A stretch of 64,000 bases of DNA from CAVVUC01 sp963751395 (GTDB lineage: Bacteria; Verrucomicrobiota; Verrucomicrobiia; Chthoniobacterales; Chthoniobacteraceae): NCBI GenBank assembly GCA_963751395.1, contig CAVVUC010000001.1:1860001-1924000 (forward strand). Direction: 5' to 3'. Below, one piece after another: positions 1 through 7,243 of this stretch (its first letter is position 1; each line of letters starts with the position of its first letter). Below the pieces are notes generated by a model that was not told the origin of the DNA, made no database searches, and saw nothing but the letters and a program-made list of their open reading frames with translations. A program made the translations under genes and the position numbers.

Positions 1-100
1 GGTCGGGACCGAACATCGAGCCCGATGCGATGCGAAAGAGGAGAGAGTATCCGATTTGTCCGGCGGCACCGGTGACTGCGACTTTGATGGGTTGTTTCAT
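1..100 (-). CDS. mdh: malate dehydrogenase, N-terminal part (runs off the window)
   Basis: The reverse strand from position 100 encodes a start Met followed by KVAVTGAAGQIGYSLLFRIA. This is the Rossmann dinucleotide-binding loop (GAAGQIG) of the cytosolic-type malate dehydrogenase that oxidises malate to oxaloacetate with NAD in the TCA cycle. Only about 33 residues lie inside the window and the rest continues past its left edge. The match to this very conserved N-terminus is strong, but no catalytic residues are visible here. Confidence 0.85.
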   Translation of the reverse strand, partial: MKQPIKVAVTGAAGQIGYSLLFRIASGSMFGPD

Positions 101-385
101 GATGTTTTAGGATGAATTTTTTGAACGAAAGGAAACGAAGAATCAGGCAATCCCAGCGGCGACTCAACCTTTTTTTCTTGTGAGTTCAACACGTCACGAG
201 CCGGGTGCGCGCACCGGGCGCATCGGGACAGTCCGTTAACACCTGCCGACCCGGCTGCCGGGATTTACTTGTGAGTTGGGTCGTGATTCGCAGTGAGGAA
301 AGGGAGGCGTCCGCGGACAGCGCGCGCTGCAAGGCCTGAAAATGGCGGGCGAACAGAATGAAGGTTGATGGTTGGGAGTTGATGG

Positions 386-1219
386 TTGATAGACGCATTC
401 ATGGAAATACCGACACCGCCTGTGGACTCTGCCCCTCCGATCAATGATCAACCCCTGAACCAGCTCCGCGACATCGTTGCGCGGCTCCGCGCGCCCGGCG
501 GCTGCCCGTGGGATCGCGAGCAGACCCATGCGAGCCTGAAAAGCGGGCTGATCGAGGAGGCCTACGAAGTCATCGAGGCGATCGACCGGCGTGACGACGA
601 ACATCTTTGCGAGGAACTCGGCGATTTTCTTTTGCAGGTCGTCATGCACAGCCAGATCGCGGCGGAGGAAAAACGATTCGACCTCGACGAAGTCGCGCGC
701 CGCATTTCGGAAAAATTGGTGCGCCGGCACCCGCATGTTTTCGGCGGGGAACAGGCTGCGGACAGCGACGCCGTGTTGAAGAACTGGGATCAGATCAAAC
801 GCGCGGAAAAAGGCGGCACCGAGTCCGTGCTCGATCACATCTCCAGTGCGCTGCCGGCCTTGATGCGCGCCGAGAAAGTGCAGAAGCGGGTCGCGCGCGT
901 CGGCTTCGACTGGCCCGACCTGGACGGCGTGGTCGAAAAAATCCGCGAGGAACTTTCCGAAGTCGAAGCCGCCATGCAGAGCGGCGACCGTGCGCATATC
1001 GAGACGGAGATCGGCGACCTGCTATTTGCGGTGACGAATCTCGTGCGCAAAGCAAAGTTCGATGCCGAGCTGACGCTGCAACAAGCGACGAACAAATTCA
1101 TCGCCCGCTTCCAAAAGCTCGAATCGGTGTTGAAAGAGCAGGGGAAGACCTTCGATCAAACCAACCTCGCGGAACTGGATGCGATTTGGAATCGAGTGAA
1201 GTCCGGAGATGGCAAATAG
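386..1219 (+). CDS. mazG: nucleoside triphosphate pyrophosphohydrolase MazG
   Basis: This enzyme hydrolyses (d)NTPs to the monophosphate and pyrophosphate and is a house-cleaning protein of the cytosol. The 277-residue protein has the usual two-domain MazG length. The N-terminal domain shows the metal-binding helix pair IEEAYEVIEAI and EELGDFLLQVVMHS (about residues 54-92). A second MazG domain follows with LSEVEAAM and EIGDLLFAVTNLVRK (about 190-225), and the C-terminus ends in the typical AELDAIW tail. The ATG at 386 gives MIDAFMEIP; an ATG at 401 is an equally plausible start. A diverged copy of this gene's last ~80 bases recurs at 2737-2820, beyond the next gene. Confidence 0.93.
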   Translation: MIDAFMEIPTPPVDSAPPINDQPLNQLRDIVARLRAPGGCPWDREQTHASLKSGLIEEAYEVIEAIDRRDDEHLCEELGDFLLQVVMHSQIAAEEKRFDLDEVARRISEKLVRRHPHVFGGEQAADSDAVLKNWDQIKRAEKGGTESVLDHISSALPALMRAEKVQKRVARVGFDWPDLDGVVEKIREELSEVEAAMQSGDRAHIETEIGDLLFAVTNLVRKAKFDAELTLQQATNKFIARFQKLESVLKEQGKTFDQTNLAELDAIWNRVKSGDGK

Positions 1220-1406
1220 CGGCAAAAGCGTGACCCAGCCATGCATTTTCAAATCACCGTCATTCGAGGGCGAACAACCTTGTTTGAGCCTGCTTGGGGC
1301 CTGATGTAAAATGAGACGAAATGCCAGCGGATGCGATGTTTTAAAGCTGGACTACGTCCTCAAACCGCAGAAGTTTTGGCCCGAGGTGAAAGCAGACAGG
1401 TATTAA

Positions 1407-2528
1407 ATGAGTTTTCTTACAGACTACACAAGAACCGTGGCTGCGGCAGTTGCCGATCAGTTCCCGGGTAAATGCCAGTCAGAAGGACTTGGGCCGCAGA
1501 CTTTGGGAACCAGACTATCAACGTCGATTCGTCGCACACTTGCCTCGGCAGGGCTTGTGACTGTCGGTGATGCAAAACAAGTGGTTATAACTGGATTTTC
1601 CTGCGTGGAACCGCATCTGCACGACTTGGAGCGGCTTTATTCCAATCTCGCTGACGATGAATCGCGGAAGATCTTGGTCAAGGTTGTTGCCTTCCGTAGC
1701 CTTGGCCCCAGAAGAATACGTTTGCCACTTGATAGCCCTGAGCATAGGAGTCGGGTTCGCGCTGTGCAAAAATTGGCTGAGCAGAGCGAGTTTGTTCATT
1801 CCGGACCTCTTTTCGGTGATATGGCCAAATTGAATCTATCGAGCCTTGGGTACCCGATTGAGATATTCCTCCAACCAGGCTCAGTCGTCGCGACTTTTGA
1901 TGAACAACAATACCGATGTGTGACATCTGATGGTGCGATCGAATGTGAGGCTGGCGATGTTGCGATTGACGCAGGTGGTTGTTGGGGGGATACGGCCTTG
2001 TATTTTGCCCATAAAGCCGGCCCTCATGGGAAAGTCGCGTCTTTCGAATTCCTTCCCGATAACATTTCCATGTTCGAATCAAACCTTGGCTTAAACCCCG
2101 ACCTCGCCAGCCGTATCCGCCTCTGTCGAAATCCCGTCTGGTCTTCAAGCGGACAAAGGCTTTATGTGAGCGGGCATGGACAGACCGCGAAGGCGAGCAT
2201 GACGATGGGCGCTCCAGATGCGCTGATGGTGGAAACACTCAGCATGGACGATTTGGTGAAGACTGAGAGGCTCGAAAAAGTCGATTTCATCAAGATGGAC
2301 ATCGAGGGGTCCGAAATGTTGGCACTTCGTGGCGCGGAGCAGACCTTGCGCCGGTTCAAGCCCAAACTCGCTGTTTGCGTCTATCATGACTTCAAAGATC
2401 ACTGGACAATTCCACAGTATTTGAAGGAATTGGACTTGGGCTACAGATTCTATTTAAGGCACTTCAGTGACATGCTTGATGAATTGGTTCTTTTTGCAAC
2501 GACCTCTCGCGACGACCGGTTGCTCTAA
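1407..2528 (+). CDS. FkbM family SAM-dependent methyltransferase
   Basis: The 373-residue protein has an FkbM-type methyltransferase domain in its C-terminal half. Visible elements are the SAM-binding strand AIDAGGCWGDTALYFA (near residue 190), the acidic end of the next strand (SFEFLPDN), and the family signature VDFIKMDIEGSEMLALRGA (near residue 290). FkbM enzymes O-methylate sugars or polyketides; the substrate here cannot be told. The first ~170 residues match nothing I recognise. The gene is visibly more AT-rich than mazG and folD on either side. It sits between the real mazG end and a second mazG tail, which suggests acquisition by transfer. Confidence 0.8.
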   Translation: MSFLTDYTRTVAAAVADQFPGKCQSEGLGPQTLGTRLSTSIRRTLASAGLVTVGDAKQVVITGFSCVEPHLHDLERLYSNLADDESRKILVKVVAFRSLGPRRIRLPLDSPEHRSRVRAVQKLAEQSEFVHSGPLFGDMAKLNLSSLGYPIEIFLQPGSVVATFDEQQYRCVTSDGAIECEAGDVAIDAGGCWGDTALYFAHKAGPHGKVASFEFLPDNISMFESNLGLNPDLASRIRLCRNPVWSSSGQRLYVSGHGQTAKASMTMGAPDALMVETLSMDDLVKTERLEKVDFIKMDIEGSEMLALRGAEQTLRRFKPKLAVCVYHDFKDHWTIPQYLKELDLGYRFYLRHFSDMLDELVLFATTSRDDRLL

Positions 2529-2937
2529 CCCGGCTATTGATGATTGATGGTCACGACTTAAGCGAAGCAGGACCGATGAGCCGGCCTGAAAAGCTTCGGT
2601 GCTTACGCCAAGGAGTATGTGCTGTCGAACTGCCTTTGTTCAGAGGACAGACTCAGTATGGTTAAAGAAATAGGTCGGAATGGCGCGTAGATAAGATGCT
2701 TTATCAATGCTTTCGCCGCGACCGAAAGACGAGCTACCAGCAGAACAAATTTTCCATCAGACCGGTCCCGCGGAATTGGATGCGATTTGGAATTCAGTGA
2801 AGACCGCAGGCGGGAAGTAGTGCCACAAGCGAGACCCCGCGGTGTGTGTATCGTCCACTTACCGCGAAAGTTTGTGCCACAAGGCGACTCGTCGTTTGAA
2901 CCGTGCCGTCGTGGCAGCATGCTTCGCGCTTGGGAAA
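2529..2937. other. intergenic stretch containing a mazG-tail copy
   Basis: No complete gene is visible in these ~410 bases between the FkbM gene and the convergent folD. The only interpretable content is the mazG 3'-end remnant at 2701-2820, listed separately. The remaining short open frames look like chance. Confidence 0.6.
2701..2820 (+). pseudogene. mazG 3'-end remnant (duplicate tail)
   Basis: Read in the frame ending at the TAG at 2818-2820, the DNA encodes a peptide ending FHQTGPAELDAIWNSVK then TAGGK. This parallels FDQTNLAELDAIWNRVK at the end of the intact mazG. Over about 67 aligned bases (1168-1236 against 2767-2837) roughly four of five positions agree, and many differences leave the amino acid unchanged, so the copy was once a coding mazG tail. 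The start of this feature is set only by the open frame. It is a displaced or donor-derived 3' end left behind the FkbM gene. Confidence 0.75.
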
Positions 2938-3825
2938 TCATCCATGCATTCCGGCGATCTGCCTGCACGCATTGATCGTGTTTGCCATCAGCATCGCGAT
3001 CGTCATCGGGCCGACGCCTCCGGGGACGGGTGTGATCGCGGAGCATTTTGGCGCGACTTCGTCGAACGCGACGTCGCCGACCAGCTTGTATCCTTTCGCG
3101 TTCTTCGGATCATCGACGCGGTTGATGCCCACATCGATGACGACCGCGCCGTCGCGGACGTGACCGGCTTTGACGAATTCCGGCTGGCCGATGGCGGCTA
3201 TTAGGATGTCGGCGGAGCGCGTGATTTCCTGCATGTTGCGCGTGCGCGAATGGGCGACGGTCACGGTCGCATCGCCGCCGGAACCTTTGCGCATGAGCAA
3301 AAGGGCGAGCGGCTTGCCGACGATCATGCTGCGGCCCAACACCACGACACGCGCGCCGGCGATTTCGACGCCGCTCTCGATGAGCAGGCGCTGACAGCCG
3401 AGCGGCGTGCAGGGAACGAACGCGGTCGGGTCGTCGAGCGCGAGCCTGGCGACGTTGACCGGGTGGAAGCCGTCCACGTCCTTGCGCGGGTCGATGGCTT
3501 GGACGACGGCGCGCTCGTCGATGTGCGCGGGCGGCGGCGATTGCACAAGGATGCCGTGGATCGCGGAGTCGGTGTTGAGTTTTTCCACGAGGGAAATGAG
3601 ATCGGCCTGAGACGTCGAGGCGGGCAGTTCGTGCTTCACGGAATGCAGGCCGAGTTCGCGGCACATTTTGTCCTTCGAGCGCACGTAGGCCCGCGAGGCG
3701 GGATCGTCGCCGACCATCACCACAGCAAGGCCGGGAGTCACGCCGCGTTGTTTTAATTCGTCCACGGCCGCACGGGTTTCGGCGTGAATTTTGTTTGCGA
3801 TGGCTTTTCCGTCGATGAGTTTCAT
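2938..3825 (-). CDS. folD: bifunctional methylenetetrahydrofolate dehydrogenase / methenyltetrahydrofolate cyclohydrolase
   Basis: FolD interconverts 5,10-methylene-, methenyl- and 10-formyl-tetrahydrofolate in cytosolic one-carbon metabolism. The 295-residue product has the normal family length. Visible signatures are the catalytic Tyr and Lys in AYVRSKDK (Y47, K51), the substrate-binding segment VQSPPPAHID followed by KDVDGFHPVN, the cofactor-binding stretch VVVLGRSMIVGKP, and the C-terminal PVPGGVGPMTIAML. The start is the ATG at 3825, because MKLIDGKAIA is the usual FolD beginning; the longer open frame upstream belongs to the acyltransferase gene. Its ATG overlaps the upstream TGA as ATGA, so translation is probably coupled. 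Confidence 0.95.
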   Translation of the reverse strand: MKLIDGKAIANKIHAETRAAVDELKQRGVTPGLAVVMVGDDPASRAYVRSKDKMCRELGLHSVKHELPASTSQADLISLVEKLNTDSAIHGILVQSPPPAHIDERAVVQAIDPRKDVDGFHPVNVARLALDDPTAFVPCTPLGCQRLLIESGVEIAGARVVVLGRSMIVGKPLALLLMRKGSGGDATVTVAHSRTRNMQEITRSADILIAAIGQPEFVKAGHVRDGAVVIDVGINRVDDPKNAKGYKLVGDVAFDEVAPKCSAITPVPGGVGPMTIAMLMANTINACRQIAGMHG

Positions 3826-4436
3826 GGGTTCTTGGGTTGCATAATTCGGTCGAGTTGCGCCTGCGCTTCTTCGGCGTCGTCGGGCGCGTGAAACAAGGCG
3901 TCGAACGTGACATCGACGCGCGAGAAGGGCAGGGGAATCATGAAGCGGTCCCAGCTTTTCAACCGCACACAACGCGAGTATTCGACGTGGATCGGCTGGA
4001 TTGGAGCGCCTGTCACCTGCGCCAGTTTCACGACGCCGGGACTCAGGGTGTAACAGGGGCCGCGCGGACCATCCGGCGTGATGGCGACGTCCTGTCCGGC
4101 CTTCACCCAGTCGGTGAGCGCGAGGAAAGCCGCCGTGCCGCGCCGCGAACTGGAGCCGCGCACGGCATCGAGGCCGAACTGCTTCATGACGGCGGCGAGC
4201 AGCGCGCCGTCCTTGCTGGCGCTGGTGAGCACGGCCCCGCTGCGGTGCATGTAATAACGCGAGCGAATCACCGGCACGAGAAGCATGCGGTTGTGCCAGA
4301 ACGTCCAAAGCACCGGGCCGGGCACGGCCCCGCGGCGCAAGCCGGACTCGTCATCGAGGTGAATGCGCAACGTCAACGCCAGCACGCGCACGACCGAAGC
4401 GATCAGCCAGCCGAGGAAGTTTTCATTGCGCATCAT
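3822..4436 (-). CDS. lysophospholipid acyltransferase-family protein (DUF374-like)
   Basis: The 204-residue protein resembles the DUF374 branch of the LPLAT/lipid A acyltransferase superfamily. It has an N-terminal hydrophobic segment (about residues 8-24), then a WHNRM motif in the place of the catalytic His region, GSSSRRGTAAF, and the conserved TPDGPRGP loop (about residues 119-127). Such proteins move acyl chains onto lipid or lipid A precursors at the inner membrane. The exact acceptor cannot be assigned. The stop codon overlaps the folD start (ATGA), so the two genes form an operon despite unrelated functions. Confidence 0.8.
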   Translation of the reverse strand: MMRNENFLGWLIASVVRVLALTLRIHLDDESGLRRGAVPGPVLWTFWHNRMLLVPVIRSRYYMHRSGAVLTSASKDGALLAAVMKQFGLDAVRGSSSRRGTAAFLALTDWVKAGQDVAITPDGPRGPCYTLSPGVVKLAQVTGAPIQPIHVEYSRCVRLKSWDRFMIPLPFSRVDVTFDALFHAPDDAEEAQAQLDRIMQPKNP

Positions 4437-4603
4437 TCGAATGGCCGCAGTATTTAACCCGCCACTGCGGTTGAGTCACGGAATTCCGCGTCGGGGGATG
4501 CTCTCCTCCGCGCAGCAAGCCATCCGAGGCTGGCGATGCGGAATGAAGAACAACCCTGACATCCCGCTTGATTGGTAATGGGAAACTGCTGTAGCTTGCA
4601 CGC

Positions 4604-5500
4604 ATGGAAAATTCGTCCTCCCAAGCAGCGCAGTCTTCAGACTCCATGAAAAAAATCGCCGTCGCATTGACTGCGGGTGTGTTGGTTTGGCTGGCCGCAG
4701 TCGCATTGACTCCGAAAATGGCTGGAGGAGACTTTTTCTTCGTGCTTCCCCAATTCTGGATCCTTGGCTTTCTTCTGGGCGGGGTGGTGACGATTGTGCT
4801 GCTCTCGGCTTTTGCTCTCGGACGCGGAATCAACGCCTCGCATTTTCTTGCGGCATGTGCAGCCTATTTCCTGCCTGCCTGTTTCGCTGTTGTTGTGGGG
4901 GATACGCTTTCCAATCTATTTGCCTATCCGCCGGCGCGCGAAACATTACACGCCGATGCTTCCATCATGCTGCCTTTGATGTATGGCCTCGGTTTGATCT
5001 TTGCGTGGAGGCTCCTCCTCGGGCGGAAAAAGGACTTTCTTGTCGGGTTCACCCTTCCTCCAGTGGTCATGGTTTGTGTCCTCCTCGGGTTCTGGGCGAA
5101 CCAGGTGTTCGCATCCGATGCATTTGTCTATCGCAATGCTTTTTCATTCGGAACCGTGAATGTTGCTTACAAGGATGGTGTTTTGAAGACGACCTCCACT
5201 CTGACGATCAAAAAGCCGGGAGACTACACGTTTTCCGCAACGCCGATCCCGCCGGAGATGAATGTTGATGGAGGCGACCAGATTCCTGAGATCGCATGGA
5301 CGCAAAGTAAAACGGCACCTGTCGCACCCGGGGAGTATGGAGTCGTGCTGACCTGGCGAAATGTTCAGCTCAGGGATGCCACGACGGATCCCTCGTTGGT
5401 GGAATTCGGGCCATACTTCCAGATCAATCGGAAAGTTGGCGACCGCGAGCAATTCCTCCGGTCCTTCAAGATTCCCGTTGCGGCACCGAGCCGGTTGTAA
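4604..5500 (+). CDS. hypothetical membrane protein
   Basis: I do not recognise a family. The 298-residue sequence has about five hydrophobic segments in its N-terminal 170 residues (for example IAVALTAGVLVWLAAVAL near residue 17 and FVLPQFWILGFLLGG near 46). A soluble C-terminal part of ~125 residues follows with beta-rich character (KPGDYTFSATPIPPEMN, VVLTWRNVQL). It is probably an inner-membrane protein with an extracytoplasmic C-terminal domain. An ATG at 4646 (MKKIAVAL) would be a shorter start that places the first membrane segment at the N-terminus. It stands alone between the divergent acyltransferase and the convergent MFS gene. Confidence 0.6.
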   Translation: MENSSSQAAQSSDSMKKIAVALTAGVLVWLAAVALTPKMAGGDFFFVLPQFWILGFLLGGVVTIVLLSAFALGRGINASHFLAACAAYFLPACFAVVVGDTLSNLFAYPPARETLHADASIMLPLMYGLGLIFAWRLLLGRKKDFLVGFTLPPVVMVCVLLGFWANQVFASDAFVYRNAFSFGTVNVAYKDGVLKTTSTLTIKKPGDYTFSATPIPPEMNVDGGDQIPEIAWTQSKTAPVAPGEYGVVLTWRNVQLRDATTDPSLVEFGPYFQINRKVGDREQFLRSFKIPVAAPSRL

Positions 5501-5592
5501 TGCTGCGGACGCTGTCCGATTTGACCTTCGTCGATCGGCCGGATGCCGGTTGCCGACGCAGGTGGTGCTGCGGTCGATCGAACGCCGCCGGG

Positions 5593-6948
5593 TTACAATT
5601 GAGGGCTTTCTGCAACCGCGCTCTCCACTTCCAGGCTGACTGGTTTGTAACCGCCCCGGGCGCGGTCCCGCAGCCAGATGATTCCGAATACGATCAGCAG
5701 GATGGCGGGCAGGATCGCGACAACACGAAACGATGTCCGGGAAGCGATCATGAGCACTTCGTTTAACTTGTCCCCCGCAAGAGCCGTGAACGCCGCTTCT
5801 CCGCCCGCCGCTTTGATTTTCGCGTTGTCGAAAACCTTGCCCATCGCAGGCAGGACGAAATAAATCGAGAGCGTCCCGGCGGTGCCCATCAATCCCATCA
5901 GCAGCGCGCCGCCTCGCGGAAAACGCTCCGAAGCCGCCGCGAGCATGGTCGGCCACATGTAGCAGACGCCAGTGCCCCAGAGCGTCGCGGCCAGCAATCC
6001 GCTGATGGGTGAGTTTGCGAAGCTCAGCGCGACCAGCCCAAGAGAAGCGAGCAGGCACGAAATCCAGAGCAGCCCGACCGGTGAAAATTTGTGCGCCATC
6101 GGCCCGGCGAAGTGCCGCATCACGAACATCAAACCGCTGACGTAAATCAAAAGCCAGATGCCCTGCATGCCGACGGTGCGGGTGAGCGCAACGTTGACCC
6201 ACTGGCCCGGCGCAAGCTCGGACGCAGCGGTCAGGAACATGGAGAAAAACCAGACGAGGAAGAACGGGTTCGCGACTTCCTTGAACATGCCCGCCGCAGA
6301 AACGCCGGCGGCCACGCGCTCGGTCGGCGGGAACTTCGTGCCGACGATCATCGCACCGAAAATCACCGCGGGAATGAGGACGATCGCGAGTTTCGCCTGC
6401 CATCCGAAATGCAACTGGCCGATCGCGAGCCCCAGCAGGCCGCCGATCATCAGGCCCCCCGGCCACCACGCATGAAGCACGTTGAGCCTGTGCGTTTTGT
6501 CTTCGGGATAAAGGGTTGCCGCCAACGGATTGATCGCGGTTTCCACCAAACCCCAGCCGACGCCGCTCAAGCCCATGCCGGCCCAGATCACGCGATAAGC
6601 CGAAAGCGCTCCGGCCAGTTTGTCTGCAAAGAGGATGATCAAAGTGCCGGCGATGAAGGAGAAGCATGCCATCGCAAGCACGCGCCCCATCCCGATCGCG
6701 TCGAGTAACGGACTGCCGATTGCGATGGAAAATGCAAACCCGAGAAAGGCAACGCCAAGGACCGCCCCGATCATTCCGGCTGAGTTGAGGGGATCAATGG
6801 GATCGAAAAACACCGTCTTCAAGTCATCGGCAATGCTCGCGCGAATGCTGAAGGCAATGCCCGCAGTGACCAGTGCGATCACGCTGAGCACAAACAGCTT
6901 GGTTTTGTTGTAATCGGCGTGACGATCGGAGGAAGAAGTGTCGGGCAT
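5593..6948 (-). CDS. MFS transporter, sugar permease type (FucP/GluP-like)
   Basis: The 451-residue protein has roughly twelve hydrophobic helices and fits the major facilitator superfamily. The segment NPLAATLYPEDKTHRLNVLH followed by AWWPGG (near residue 140) resembles the matching stretch of fucose/glucose-galactose permeases, which import a sugar with protons. A loop of about 40 residues near 350-390 (AKIKAAGGEAAFTALAG) is longer than usual. No catabolic partner gene adjoins it, so the substrate is unknown. It converges on the membrane protein gene to its left. Confidence 0.8.
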   Translation of the reverse strand: MPDTSSSDRHADYNKTKLFVLSVIALVTAGIAFSIRASIADDLKTVFFDPIDPLNSAGMIGAVLGVAFLGFAFSIAIGSPLLDAIGMGRVLAMACFSFIAGTLIILFADKLAGALSAYRVIWAGMGLSGVGWGLVETAINPLAATLYPEDKTHRLNVLHAWWPGGLMIGGLLGLAIGQLHFGWQAKLAIVLIPAVIFGAMIVGTKFPPTERVAAGVSAAGMFKEVANPFFLVWFFSMFLTAASELAPGQWVNVALTRTVGMQGIWLLIYVSGLMFVMRHFAGPMAHKFSPVGLLWISCLLASLGLVALSFANSPISGLLAATLWGTGVCYMWPTMLAAASERFPRGGALLMGLMGTAGTLSIYFVLPAMGKVFDNAKIKAAGGEAAFTALAGDKLNEVLMIASRTSFRVVAILPAILLIVFGIIWLRDRARGGYKPVSLEVESAVAESPQL

Positions 6949-7146
6949 GGTGAGGAATGGGGGGAACCGCTCTTTGATGATTCAGTGTTTACGGGTGCTG
7001 AAAAACCCGTCATGAGGGCGGGAGATTACCCCTGGCTTTTGGTTGGGTTCAAGGATGGAGTTCTCTGAACTCTGGAGCCAATGGCCTGAAGCCGGAGCAT
7101 CCCTCTTTTGAAAGAAGCCCGACCAGTGGTCTGTCCGATGAGAGTT

Positions 7147-7181
7147 GGTCGCCGCGACGCCCCAAAAACGCCGCGGCGACC
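7147..7181 (-). terminator. candidate terminator hairpin of the PEP-CTERM gene
   Basis: The 10-bp arms GGTCGCCGCG and CGCGGCGACC are perfectly complementary around a 15-nt loop, 63 bases past the stop codon. There is no U-tract, so termination here is only inferred from position and stem strength. Confidence 0.4.
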
Positions 7182-7200
7182 CTTGGTTTCCCGTGTCCCC

Positions 7201-7220
7201 GGTCGATTCCCCAATCGACC
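7201..7220 (-). terminator. second hairpin just past the PEP-CTERM stop codon
   Basis: An 8-bp perfect stem (GGTCGATT / AATCGACC) closes a four-base CCCC loop, 24 bases after the stop codon at 7244. It may stabilise the mRNA 3' end or terminate together with the hairpin at 7147. No run of T follows on the coding strand. Confidence 0.4.
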
Positions 7221-7243
7221 AACACGGAAAAATCTTATGCCTG

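Larger units (their letters stand above)
6949..7243. other. intergenic region with several hairpins
   Basis: No gene is visible. Three perfect hairpins are: 6991-6996 with 7005-7010, 7147-7156 with 7172-7181, and 7201-7208 with 7213-7220. The last two lie directly downstream of the PEP-CTERM gene stop on the reverse strand. Confidence 0.5.
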
